The translations under genes were made by a program, and so were the position numbers. The notes under the pieces were generated by a model. That model was not told the DNA's origin. It did no database searches and saw only the letters and a program-made list of their open reading frames with translations. 64,000 nt of DNA from Pestalotiopsis fici W106-1 (taxonomy: Eukaryota > Ascomycota > Sordariomycetes > Amphisphaeriales > Sporocadaceae). Location of the stretch: NCBI RefSeq assembly GCF_000516985.1, contig NW_006917103.1:558001-622000 (forward strand), written 5' to 3'. Of the stretch, positions 43,566-55,571 are shown one piece after another. How positions within the stretch are numbered: the first letter of the stretch is position 1; the number at the start of each line of letters is the position of its first letter.

Positions 43566-45736
43566 ACTTTTGCGCTCACTCGTGTCAAGTATGAACTCGA
43601 CGACGAGGATTTAATCGTCGTGAACAGTCTCTTTCCCGACTTGCTACATACCGCCCAAGTGCGGCCCCATTTCGACGACATCATGGCGATTATAGGCCAC
43701 AAGGAAGAGCTCGGAGACCCCCGGGTCTCCAATATTGCGCGCGAAGATAGCAAAAAGTGGTATCAAAAACCCAACCTGCGATCCCTCTATCTCATCCTGG
43801 TCCCGTGCGGGCTCGGCGTCGAGTGGACATCCGGATTCGACTCGTCCATGATGAACTCTTTGCAAGCCGTGCCATCGTGGGTTGAGTGTACGTGAGATAA
43901 GGAAATTTCCTTGACCTACTTAACATGCTGCAGTATACTGACTTTGTTTCGTACATCTTTAGACTTTGGCAACCCAACCAGTGACAGACTTGGACTGCTA
44001 AACGCCATGTATTCTTTGGGCGGTCTCATGGCCGTCCCCTTTGTCCCCAGCACTTCGCAGCTGCTCGGCAGACGCTGGACGATTGCCCTGGGCTCTCTAA
44101 TCATGTTTCTCGGGGCCGGGCTACAGGCGGGAGCGCGCAACCAAGACATGTTTCTGGCGTCGCGCTGGGTGCTGGGATTCGGCATCCCCTTTGCCATAGT
44201 CAATGCCTCGTCGCTGATAGGGGAGCTGTCGTACGAGCGCGAGCGGCCCGTCATGACGTCGCTCTTCAACGCGTCGTGGTTCGTGGGCGCCATCGTGGCG
44301 GCCGGCACCACGTACGGCACCTTCCAGATGGACAGCACCTGGTCGTGGCGGCTGCCGTCGCTGCTGCAGCTCGTGCCCAGCATGTGTCAGGTGTGCTTCC
44401 TGCCCTTTTGCCCCGAGAGCCCGCGCTGGCTCGTCTCGCGCGACCGCGCCGACGAAGCGTTTGCCGTGCTGTCCAAGTATCACAGCGAAGGCGACAATGG
44501 CGAAGAGTTTGTGCGCCTCGAGTTTGCGCAGATTCAGAGCACTTTGGCCCTGGAAAAGGAGACTACCAAGGCCTTTATTTGGGCCAATGTCTTCCGCGAT
44601 GCTCCCATGCGGCGACGGTTCTGTGAGTTTTGTCCTCATCAGTGTCAGCGCGAGCTGAAACCAGACGAGAAGCATGAGAGTTGCAGCTGCTAACATTGGT
44701 GCCTGGTACAGTGCTTGCCGTAACAATTGGCTTCTTTGCCCAATGGAGTGGCAACGGTCTCTTGTCTTTCTACATGAAGAAGATCTTGAACCTAGTGGGA
44801 ATCAAGGATAACTTGACGGTACAAAAGATCATCTTGAGTAAGAGCTGTTGGGATCTCATTGTCGGTGTACCGATCGCCATTACGGTGCCACGCATCAGGC
44901 GCCGAGTCGCGTTTTTGACGTGTACTATTGGAACTGCGGTTGTTTATGTGAGTTATCTAATGCATGCCCCTAAGTTCTAATCAGCCGTATTCAAGTGGTG
45001 ACTGAATCTTCGGCTGAATACAACATGCAAAGAGTCGAGGCGTACATATTTTTGAAAGGGGATTGGCTAATTGATGATGGATACACAGACTGTGTGGACA
45101 ATTGCTTCGGCTCGCTACGCCATACATAATACAGCCTCAGCCGGTATCGCTGTGCTGGTCTTCATCTTTGTCTACTCGCCGTAAGTGAAAGGAACTGATC
45201 GACTCCTTCATGGCTCGTGTAGACTAACCGATTCTCCAGCTTCTACAATATTGGCTGGAATGCCCTGGCCTATACATACCTTGTAGAGATATTCCCATAC
45301 AGCCAGCGATCTCAAGGCATCGCCGTGGAGCAGCTCGCTGTCCGTATTGCCGTCTTCTTCAACACCTACGTGAATCCAATTGCGCTCGATGCGATTGGTT
45401 GGCGCTACTATATCGTCTATTGTGTGTGGATCCTCTTTGAGATTGCCACTGTCTACTTTCTCTTTCCGGAAACAAAGGTGGGCTTGATTTTATATGTGTT
45501 GGTGGACTATAGCACATGCAACATGTTCAATCTTGCGGTCCAGGCTGACAAAATCCACCACATCACAGGGCCGGTCACTCGAAGAATTGGCATTCATGTT
45601 TGAAGGAAAGGAGGTGCAGGCAAAGCAGAATCAAGGAGTTGATAAGCAGCTGGAACTCGCACCAGCCATTGGATTGGATTCAATTGATCATCGCGAGTCT
45701 GGTCCTGGTGAGAGTGGGACCCGGAGCAGAGTTTGA
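43566..45736 (+). CDS. MFS sugar transporter, lactose-permease/HXT-like (5' exon unresolved)
   Basis: Exons seen: 43566-43887, 43963-44622, 44712-44947, 45089-45180, 45240-45477 and 45569-45736, in phase throughout, giving about 571 residues. The N-terminus shows the hydrophilic lead of fungal lactose/hexose permeases (DLIVVNSLFPDLLHT, then RPHFDDIMAIIG and WYQKPNL). The hallmark motifs follow: LGRRWTIALG after TM2, PESPRWLVSRDRADEA after TM6 and PETKGRSLEE after TM12, where the last motif is made by splicing. It should take up a mono- or disaccharide with protons at the plasma membrane. The missing start is probably in a small exon upstream. Adjacency to the secreted GMC oxidoreductase, same strand, suggests related substrates but proves nothing. 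Confidence 0.85.
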
Positions 45737-46081
45737 GCTGAGCTGCCTGGGGCATTTGATTAGGCTTCTGAGGCTTCGTAAGTTATCATGTAGTTGACGG
45801 AGTTTGTCGGAGTTTAGTAGGAGTTAATGCAAGGGGCGGGATCTCTGATCGTGATGGCGGCGCCCGCGGATCCCAGCAACTGGCAGCACCAAGTTGAAGA
45901 TACTGCAGTAACTGCAGTTCACATTTCGGCCAATTTGGTGAATGAAAGCTGTAACAGAGGGACTTCCGGGTCAGCACATCCAATAACAGATATGAAGAAG
46001 AGCAGCACATGTTGGTGGGCACCCGGTTTTCCGCAACAACGCCTGCGCGGGGCGTCGATGGCTGCCAGCGTAAGGACAACA
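45737..46081. other. Intergenic region between convergent genes
   Basis: 3' flanks of the sugar transporter and the second HET gene; nothing else seen. Confidence 0.5.
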
Positions 46082-48006
46082 TTATTTTATCGAAATCATC
46101 TGGTACTCGCAACTGTCCCTCCACGTCTGGAAGCCCTGCGTACCGCTTGTCTTGATGAAAGCATCGCCCAGAAGAAAAGTCCCTATTCGCCGAAAGCTTG
46201 AACCATGCGTGGCAAGAAGGAGTCCTCTTTGACCTGTCAAAAAAACACAAGTAAAAGATTCGGGCTGCTCCGTTGTGTCGAAATGGGCATAGCACACGTC
46301 TCGGGTGCCGTTCATGGTTGTCATAATGAATTGGCCATGCATGATGTGCTTTCCTTCGTACCATGGCTTCATCGAGACCGAAGCTGCACCGACCAGAGCC
46401 TCCAAGACAAGGTTTCCATCAAGGCAGGGGCCGTAGGGATTGATTCCCTCTGGCTTGACCCAGGCTTCTACAACTCTAGTTTCCTTAGATATAGGCTCAA
46501 TGTGACTTCTTTCTGTACTCCAGAGAACCATGCCATCAAGTGCGGCCCAACTCCACGATGGTGCGCGGTATTGAGTTGCCTTGTTCAGCACCCTCCAGCT
46601 CCTAGGACCCCACGCAAGGCCGCGGAGAAGATCTGCGCTCCAGAGGCCCGCGAGATACTCGCCTCCTATGAGCTGGTGTGCCTCTTCTGCGAAAGCTGAA
46701 AGGGCATAGAGTCGGTCTTTGCCAACAGTGTAGAGCCTGCCACTGTACTGGACCCCAACTGCCTTGTACCACCCAGAGAATGCCGCTTTGCGCGATTCTG
46801 TTGCATCACGGGATTCCACGGGAATATATCGATCGGGTCGGATGAGTCTATGTAGGCCAGGGCCCAAGAAGGAATTGGGCTCTTTGCCCGCACTTTCTAG
46901 TCGAGTCTGTGTCTGACATGCAACGATGGCCTGCTGGTAATTATAAACTACCAATCGTGTAGAGAGAGCCGTCTCTTGGAAGATCCACGCCCTCTTTGTC
47001 GTTGGTCCATCATTATCCCGTGATGAAGGAATCAGTCGTCTTGCGTAGACATAAGACTGGGTGCCATTGGTGAAACGCAACTTGACATGGGGTGTGATTA
47101 TCCTCCCATCCAAAAATCCTTTCTCGACTGAATCCGACAATGTCGGTTGAATGGTCAAGAAAGCATTTTGATAGATGCGATTCATCTTTTGAAGCTCAAC
47201 CTGTTTAAAGTCATCGTCGTCTTGGATAATACATAATGCGTCGATCCAGATGTATTGATAGCCCAGCTCTCGAGTGACATGTATAGCATCTCGGAGCGCC
47301 TCAGGGAGACAGCTTGTTGCCAGCTTGTCTTGAAACGATAGTAACGTGTTGGTCGTCAACATGACTCTTTGGGGTCCGCCCCAGCAGTAACTCATGGCAA
47401 CATAAGTTCCCCTGCACGTCTCATCGTTATGTACAAGCCTAACATTCTCTTGATCGTGAGATGTGCCCACATCAATGAGGAATGATGGCAGTTCAACTTC
47501 TATATTCTTGGCACATTGTTTATGGTTGCTCAAACAATCTTGAATTGCGCCCCGAATGAAGTCGTACGTCTGGTGCGAATTATGCGAAGAGGCAATCTCT
47601 TTGCTGATGATGGAATTTCGGGTTTGCTCTCCTGTTCCAGGTGGCGATTAATTTCGCATCGGGAATGGGAAGTATTTGAATAATGTGTGATCGGAACTAG
47701 TGATGACTCACCTCGCTTTGTGAAGAGCTCAATTGTGGCTCCAGCATCGATGGGAATATCCGGACTCACGAGAATGCGGTCATAAACTGCGCTGCCCTGG
47801 TAGTTCAATATCACCGAGACCTTACTCGGCTCTTCGGCCAGTATTTTGTCAGTGCTCCCCAACCCATCTAGAGTTTCCCAGATCAAGGAGCAGAAGTCAC
47901 ATTGTTTAGTGGCCGACGAAATTTGCAATTCCTCGTACGTGCGATGCCTGAAAACATAAAGATCCTCGAGCGGCGGAAGATCCTTGCATAGCGTACATAG
48001 CGGCAT
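46082..48006 (-). CDS. HET-domain protein, second copy
   Basis: Model on the minus strand: exons 48006-47712 and 47631-46082, 614 aa. The N-terminus (MPLCTLCKDLPPLEDL, with CDFCSLIWETL later) is the usual CxxC-containing lead. Splicing gives EQTRNSIISKEI and then TYDFIRGAIQDCLSNH. The HET blocks are YVAMSYCWGG (about 175-184), YQYIWIDALCIIQDDDD (about 223-239) and KRAWIFQETALSTRLVVYN (about 330). SPSWSW-like and LLRGLAWGP segments mark the C-terminal part. The upstream frame opens with TTG only, so the first ATG was used. The role is presumed incompatibility or defence-related cell death; the trigger is unknown. It is not a close copy of the HET gene at 709-2925, since the sequences differ outside the blocks. 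Confidence 0.88.
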
Positions 48007-48667
48007 GATGAGTGATTGTAGTGGCGGCTTAGATGAATGTAAAGTTTCCGTGATATCGACCAAGACGACATAACAGTCCCGACTGCTTGAGACTATATAT
48101 GTAGTGATTCCAGCGGTGCCACGATGTCAAACTCTCTCAGAGCCTTACGCCAATGGTAACTTTTTGGAATGTTCTGGACTTTGTGCACCTTTTATGATCT
48201 GGCCTCTAAAAATAGCTCAAATGGCCCCCAAACAATCTTGACCACGGCACAAATTGATAGATGATACCGCCATAAACAACTTTACGGCACAGCGCATGCA
48301 ACAGTCTTGTCAGCTACTGCAAACGCCCTGGTCATCGTCTAGGTTGGGCTGGCGCAATCGCATGAGGTCCCCCGATCATATCATGACGCGCCAACTGTAC
48401 GGTAGCCTGTAGGTGGATTAGGTACCGGCTTTTAGCACCATAACTCATCCCCTATTTCCGAAATTTTAGGTGGTATAAGTCGCGCCAAAATCTCACCCAG
48501 ATTCCAGCTCTGTGAGCCGTTGGCGTTTTTTTTTTTTTGGTCTTACTTAACAATCCTAAATACTTAAAAGGATTGATTGTTCCACCTCTTTACCGTGGTA
48601 GAAATCTCATCTTCTCAAAGATCTCATCCAACAACAAAAAAGAAAGGAAAAGAAAATAGCCCCGAAA
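48007..48667. promoter_or_regulatory. Divergent promoter region, HET gene / SDR-like gene
   Basis: 661 bp between start codons. A run of 13 T lies at 48526-48538. A-rich sequence (AACAACAAAAAAGAAAGG) precedes the SDR start. No gene seen. Confidence 0.45.
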
Positions 48668-49493
48668 ATGCACGTCATCCTCACAGGAGCAACAGGCCTA
48701 GTAGGCTCGGGCGTCTTGGACGCCATGATTAAAATGAAGGAAATCACAAAAATCTCAATTGTGTCGCGGCGACCCGTAAAAATGGCAGAAGACATCAAGG
48801 ACCCCAGAGTCAACATCATTATTCACAAGGACTTTGAAAATTACGACGCCGAACTCCTCGACAAGCTCAAGGGCGCGCGCGGGTGCGTGTGGGCGCTAGG
48901 CATAAGCCAAACACAAGTCGGACCCGAGTGAGTTTTTTTGTGTAACCCCAAAGTTGACTTACAATTCGTCGCGTGCTAACTCGGGTTATCTCAGGGAATA
49001 CGTGAAAATCACAAAGGACTTTACCCTTGCAGCCGCCAAGGCGTTTGGCACACTGGGCACCGCAGAAGAGCCCTTTCACTTTGTCTTTGTCTCGGGCAAC
49101 GGCGCCACCACGGAGCCGGGGCGCCTGACGCCCATCTTCGGACGCGTCAAGGGCCAGACCGAGGTGGCCCTGGCCGAGCTCCGCAAGGCGAACCCGGCCC
49201 TGCACGCCCTGTCGACCCGGCCGGCCTTTGTCGACGGCCACGCCCATACCGCCATCCACCCTTACCTGCCCACCCGCCCCTTTACGCTGCGCCTGATTGA
49301 TCCCATCCTCGGCCCGCCGATCCGCTGGGGTCTCAAGAGCTTCCATAGCCCCACGGAGCCCCTGGGGCGTGTTCTGACCGAGCTCGCCCTCGGTAAACAC
49401 CAGAGCCAGTTTGTGCCCGCCAAGGACTTGCAGATGATTGACCAATTTCCCATTTTGGAGAACAGCGTGCTAAGAAGGCTTGCTGGTATTTGA
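48668..49493 (+). CDS. NAD(P)-binding Rossmann protein, atypical SDR / epimerase-like
   Basis: Model: exons 48668-48927 and 48995-49493, 252 aa. The N-terminus is a classic dinucleotide-binding start, HVILTGATGLVGSGVLDAM (GxxGxxG), followed by a strand with SRRPV. After the splice come FHFVFVSGNGATT, which is the strand with the active-site Ser region, and RVKGQTEVAL, where Lys takes the place in the helix usual for YxxxK enzymes, though Tyr is missing. The protein resembles small fungal nucleoside-diphosphate-sugar epimerase-like proteins (also described as NAD-dependent epimerase family). The reaction is not known. Cytosolic: no leader. The lack of the catalytic Tyr argues for a reductase of a different kind or a redox sensor. 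Confidence 0.82.
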
Positions 49494-49696
49494 TAAAGAA
49501 CCATGGGCTTGATATATCTAGACATTTGCCCGGGACCAGTCATTTATTTTGTAACAATGATTATTTGTATAGAAGCACTTCTCTTGATACCACTTAAAAT
49601 TCATCTCAATATTTCCAAGCACTCACACCCCATCCCCGACTGACGGCTAGATTATGTAGTAAACCGAATGTACAGCTGTGCAAAAGGATTAAACGC

Positions 49697-51696
49697 CTAG
49701 TATACAAATCTCCATCGAGGATCCGAATCGCCCTTCCAGTCCGCCACCGCGCCAACATCCTTAATCTCGGGGGCAATAGCATCACGTTTCTTGTTCTCCC
49801 GCTTGAGGCGAAAATACAAGATGGCCACAACGGCAGCATTGGCAACGAGGTAAGCGAGGGCGACGCTGTGGCCGACGATATACCGAGGACCGTCGGTGGA
49901 GCGGTAGAGCTGGGTGCCAATGACGGCGCCGCAGTTGCCAATGCTAATCTGCATGGCATTGGCAATGGCGCGCTTGGTCTGGCCCGAGACGTTGATGGCC
50001 GGCCACGAGAGCACGAGCGCCACGGCCGGGTAGATGCCGCCCGCGGCGAAGAAGACGCCCAGATACGACACGCCCGGCCGCGCCGACGGGTTGGTGTTGC
50101 CCAGCAGGATGCAGTACCCAATCGCGCCAAAGAGTGACGATCCTCCAATAAACATGGCGCGCTGACCCAGCTTTTCAGATAGAATGGCTACCGTGATTGT
50201 CGTGAGGAAGGCAAAGGCGTACGGGGGCACCGTCAGCAATTGTGCGGTTGCAGCCGTATAACCCAAACTCTTGATAATAGTTGGCTAGAGGGACAGGGCA
50301 GTCAGCTCGACTTGCTAAGCAGATTAGACAAAAAATATAGCCTCACCAGGAAAAGCGACAAAGTATAAAGCGGCAAACTCATAGTGTGGAACCCCAAGCC
50401 ATAAAGCCAACAGTTTGGATCCTTGAAGGCCTCACGGACAGCCGCCCAGCTAAAGTGCTCATCGTGCGTCGCATCCGAGTCCGATGCCAGCCTCTGCTGG
50501 ATGAACTGGCGCTCGTCCTCGCTGAGAAACGTGGATGTCTTGGGATAATTGTGAACGAACCTACGCTCTGAGATTAGCGGTCTTAATTGGAGTGATTCAT
50601 CCGGATTGCATGTCTTACCAATAGGCCGCAAAAGCGACCACAACAGTAAAAATACCTTCCTACAAGATGTGAGTCTGATGCCGCTAATGTCTAGTAAGGC
50701 GTATTGACTGACGAGAATAAAGATCCACCGCCACCCATTCTGCCACACAATACCTTCCATCCTTCCAATACCCTGTATCAAGTCAGCATGACTTGAAATA
50801 GCACAATGAGGTGTGGGGGAAGACGAAACATACATAGGCGAGAATACCACCAAAGGCACCAGCCAAAGACGCTGCGCTAAAGAAGAGGGAAACGCGATAT
50901 TGGCGCTCACGTCGTTTGTACCTAGATAACCAATATTCAGTCAGCCTCAACCGTACATAATGAGTCAACCATGGTGACCCAACAAAGACCACGTACCACA
51001 TGGAAAAGTAATACACCACACCAGGAAAGAGACCCGACTCGGCCACACCAAGAAAGAACCGAGCAGCAAGAAATCCAGAGTAGTTGTGCACGATGCCGAG
51101 TAGCGTGGATACCACACCCCAGGCAATGGTCAAGGTCGGAAGCCAGATTCTAGGCGTGGTCTTCTTGAGTATAATGTTGCATGGAATCTGGACAGGGAGA
51201 AAGTCCCCTCTAGTCAATACGATGGGCCCCGGAAAAGAATGCTTCTCATTGTTGTCATGCTGGCTTACCTCGAATAGAACGTAACCGACAAAATATAATG
51301 TCAGTCCGTTAAGGTATCCATCCGCGGCTATAGAATAATTTATATTAATCAGCCGACAAGTCTCGTTTTGCTTGCGCAGAGGGTGTATACTCACAAATAT
51401 TGGTATCATCCAACAATCCTTCGATACGAGCATTTCCAACTAATTCGCACCGAGTGTTAGTAATCATGATATCTCTTGGCTTCTCCGTTGCGACTGCGGG
51501 ATGAGCATAAGTGCCTACCATTGCTACGATCCAAGAATGACAAGAGATACAGGATACCAACGGCCGGCAGAAGATGGGCATCAATCTTTCTCAGCAGGGC
51601 CTTTTCGCTAATCTTGGACCCGGCAATCTCAGTATCGGACGGACTCTGGTCGTCGAGTACGGGATCACCCGTTTTCTCGGGCGTTGAGGCGGACAT
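49697..51696 (-). CDS. MFS transporter, ACS (Dal5-like) family, second copy
   Basis: Model on the minus strand with nine exons: 51696-51519, 51439-51395, 51327-51269, 51187-50997, 50921-50834, 50772-50713, 50659-50619, 50560-50347 and 50284-49697, 487 aa. TM1 reads VGILYLLSFLDRSNVGNAR, the family's DRxNxGNA signature, restored by the first splice. Further family segments are GYVLFEIPCNIILKK and WGVVSTLLGIVHNYSGFLAARFFLG, then ESGLFPGVVYYFSMWYKRRE. All introns are 53-81 nt. It should be a proton symporter for small organic anions or vitamins (nicotinate, allantoate or similar). It is shorter than the ACS gene at 10048-12301, which has an added N-terminal region, and the two are separate subfamilies. 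Confidence 0.9.
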
Positions 51697-53503
51697 GGTT
51701 TTCGTGATGTCCTCAGTGCTCAGCTTGCCGTTTCTGCGATAAGGAACAAATAAATTAGGAAATGATATCCTATCTGGCAAAATCTGGCTGGATCTAAATC
51801 AGGTACAGGTTAGTCATCCTGTGTGTATCGCAACAGCTTCAGTAGCCAAAAGGTAATGCAGATGTTGCTCGATTATGGTTTTGTTCAGTATCGGAAGAGC
51901 CGTGACAAAAAGACGACGACGACGACGATCTGCCACGTGCGCTGGGTCTTCCAGAGATCAAAACGGTGTACGATAGGCGAGGCCATGCATGATCGGCCGC
52001 AGTACAGCGACGAGCTATACCCAACAAATATAAAAGAAAGGAAAATGCGACAACAACTTACAAGCGAATCCTTTTTAGCTGCTGCGGAGCCTATATGTAG
52101 GTTATGCTAGTATGGACTATTATAGCACCCACGTGGCAAAGGTATAAATATTCGACAAACACCAGAAGAAAGTAAAAACGGTTGGGCGAGAAGCGTGCAG
52201 TTGCCTTCTCTTATTCAAAATCGATGCACGTTGAAATGATGCACCACCATATCATCCCGAGGTGGCCCACCCTCCATTCTTCTTTATCAATCTACTAGAA
52301 CCTTGCTCAAGACTGTTGGGGGCAGGGAAAGGAAACAGCCACATTACTTTTCGCCAGGGCAAAGCTTCTTCAGCTCTTCTTTCACGCCTGACACGGTAAA
52401 AAAGAAACTGACGCACGATGAAATCAGTATCGATTGCACAATGGGCGTTCCAAGAGGGCCGGGTTCCCCATATGGGCGTGGTATGGTCGCTCCTGATTGG
52501 CTAAAACCGAGAGCACGCCTTGATCGACATTAATCGCGACATGACGACTCTAACTTTAGGCTTTTTTTTTTCTGGCAACACCCCATGAGGGCCTAGCTGG
52601 CACTCAACTGTAGGAGTAATGACAATTCCGCGCTTGCTCCATTCTGCGAAACATATACACGGTTTGGTGATGCAAAACTTGTGGAGAGGGTGTATACTAG
52701 AAAGAATTAGACAAGTGCTGATCGCAATGAGACAAGAAGAGGTCGAAAGAGTCATATCACCAGTATTACAAAATCTATAATATAATATATAAAAATAATG
52801 CGCACATTTGTACAAAAGATTCGTCGGTAAGGACAAATATTTGCCCTACAGAGGGCTTCTGCTAAAGTCCCCATCCTTGTTTCTCTGACCTCATTGTTTT
52901 CATTCCCTTTTCGAATCTATGCAAAAAAGGAATGATTTCTCATCATATTTATAAATTGTCACAATCCCCCCACGAGAATAATCCGAAATATAAATGGCGT
53001 GCTGAAAAGAATCGTGGTTTTCTGGGCGTAGTTGTCTGGGCGTATTAGCTAGGTACCATGTAATGGTTATTGCGCAAGTCGGCTGCCAGGTATGTCCGTT
53101 AAGCGACTCTCTAACCCCCCCGATCTTTGCTTGAACCCCCCTGTCTGGCCAAACCAAGCTTGTGATGGTTACATCTTCCCCCAAGCGGCTCTAAAAGCCG
53201 GGGGGGGGACACGGACTGCGACTGCAACTGTAGATAGCGTCGGTGCGGCAAGCAGGTCTGAATGCTACATAGTACATGGACTTCTTGCATTGGTGCCAAT
53301 TTGAATGTTACTGTTAGATTTTCCATAAATTCATTTACCAACTACAAAAATGTATCGACCCTGCACTCCATAGACTAAGACAAATAAGAAATAATAAAAT
53401 ACCCAAAATATGATATAGTCCATGGCAAATCCTGTCCATCTCTTTCTCCCGCCAACCTTTATCATGTGTATCATCCGAGTCCCGTCGTCTCCACATTAAA
53501 AAT
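51697..53503. other. 1.8 kb without a supportable gene
   Basis: Upstream region of the ACS transporter and 3' flank of the laccase. A run of 10 T lies near 52562-52571. Short ORFs only, none with features. Confidence 0.5.
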
Positions 53504-55571
53504 CTAAATGCCAGAATCAATCTGCTCAATGCTGTTCTCGTCTTGGAACGTGGACCAGGCATCACACTGATCGCTCACGTACGTCGAGTCCATCATGTCA
53601 GCGATCTCGTCGAACCGCTCTACAAATTGCAGAGCAAAGCCCTCACTGGTGTGCCAGCCAATGTGGCAGTGAAGCAGCCAGACACCGGGGTTGTCCGTCT
53701 CCCAGGCCATGACCAGATAACCACTGGCGGGTAGCATGGCGACATCACGACGAGGAGGGTTGTCCAGGTTGAGCGTCACGTCGGTCGAGTACGTTCCAGT
53801 ACCCTGAGCCAGGATGAAGAAATCGTGACCGTGCAAGTGGATAGGGTGCGTCACAGCTAGAGAGGTCTCAATAACGAGGTAGAACCACTCGTTGGCTGTC
53901 TCGAGGTGAATGACGGCGTCGTCAGTCTCAAACTCGTCGGTTCCGTCCAGCACTTGCATCAGCGTGGGGTTGGCCCAGTCCGTCAGCAGCGACGTCGAGT
54001 TGAGCGTCCACTTGAAGAGAGTTCCATCAAGCGCAATGGAAGCGTCCTCGGCGACTTGTAGCTCAACATCGCCCACCGTCTTGGAAATATACGGGACCAA
54101 GTTGTCGGTCTCGTCATCGCAAGTGTCGGAGCCGTAGTCATAACCAGTCGTAGTGGGCTCCGTGGTGGTATCGTCAACATAGGTCACTATACCGAGAATG
54201 TTGTCTGCATTGTCATTATCAGAGCAGGCCGATTGGGGAATGGCGCGCATCCAGAACTGGTCAGCCACATCAGCCTGGTCGGCAGTGATGAGAACATCGT
54301 AGCGTTGACCTACAAATGATTAGCTGCTGCTCCCTTGGCCCACTAAAGATGAAAACTCACCCATGCCAATGTTGATATAGTCTGCTGTATAAGGCTGGAT
54401 GGGCACAAAGTCAGATGCAATGACAGTCATGGTGTGGTTGTCCACCATGAACTTCCAGTGTGTGTCGACGGCACCGTTGACTAGACGGAGGCGGTAAGTA
54501 GTTCCCGACACCCAGGAAGTAGTGAAGCGAGAGCCACCATCATCGTAAACGTTGGTGCCGTTGATAAGACCATTGTCAAGAGTAGGAGGTCCAACTGTCT
54601 GGGCGTAGTCGTAGAGCTCATCGACAGTCTGATGGTCCCAGTCGTTCAGGAAGAGGTTTCCAAGGTCCTCATCGTAATCGGCGGTGGCCGGTCCGTTGAT
54701 AATGATACCGCCAAAGACTCCCTGCCAGGCCTGAAGCGAGAAGTGGGAGTGATACCATGAAGAACCATATTGCTCAGCCTTCCAGGTATAGGTTACACTT
54801 GATCCAACTGCAGTGGGGCACTGGGTGATGGAGCTCACACCGTCGTTCTGGTTGGTGTAGTTTTGGCGGATACCGTGGAAGTGCAGGCTCGTGCCGTTCA
54901 AGGATGTAGTCAGAGAGTTGGTAACATGGACCACGACAGTGTCACCCCAGTCGGCAATGATGGTGGGGCCGGGAATGGAGCCATTGACGGCCATGGCAGT
55001 GCGTGCTAGTGGTCCAGGTCAGTCTACAGTCTCACGTGGTAATCGAGATGTTTCTAAGGGAACAACTTACAGACGCCATCAGGGGAGACGGTGACATCAG
55101 TGAGTTCAAACCAATACTCCCTCGTCACTCCGGTATCCGGAGAGGTGGATGTATAGTCGGTATCAATGGAGTAATCGCACCACTCTGAGCGCGTGGATGC
55201 AGTGTTGCCATCGCAGACATCACGAGGTACTGTTGGATCGTTAGAATCAGAAGCAGAACCGTGGTAGCAGCGGTGCCAGTGCTTGGCTGACCCGGCTGCT
55301 CAGGATTGCCTGGGCTTGTGGGCTGGCCAGGAGCGGGTTGGGTGGTGGTAGGTTGCCCTTGACCAGGACCACCGGGAGTCGAGGCTGGATCAGGATCATG
55401 GCTTGCGGTGTAAAAGGGTTGGGGGGAGCGTTTCTAGGCTCGGGGAGTTTCCGGTGCCAGGCTGGGAATTAGAGGGTTTTTCTTACCAGGTTGCTGCGGG
55501 TGTGGCGTTGATACTACGCCAGAGATTAGGAACGATGCCAAAAGCATCGAGTTCGCAGACGTGAACTTCAT
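53504..55571 (-). CDS. Secreted laccase (multicopper oxidase, asco-type)
   Basis: Model on the minus strand: exons 55571-55487, 55384-55292, 55229-55071, 55005-54361 and 54309-53504, 595 aa. A signal peptide (SMLLASFLISGVVS) is followed by a Pro/Thr/Gly/Gln linker and by CDGNTASTRSEWCDYSID, typical of asco-laccases. All four copper regions are present: HFHG (154-157), WYHSH (198-202), HPIHLHGH (482-489) and HCHIGWH (541-547). The residue ten after the T1 Cys is Phe (552). The protein ends in DSGI, the C-terminal plug of asco-laccases. It oxidises phenols and similar substrates outside the cell with reduction of oxygen to water. The two 5' introns (102 and 62 nt) are inferred from phase and a TCTAAC branch site; the linker exon is the weakest part of the model. 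Confidence 0.9.

Noticed and set aside
44121..44726. 201-codon minus-strand ORF
   Set aside because: Antisense shadow of the sugar transporter.
48867..49445. 192-codon minus-strand ORF
   Set aside because: Antisense shadow of the SDR-like gene.
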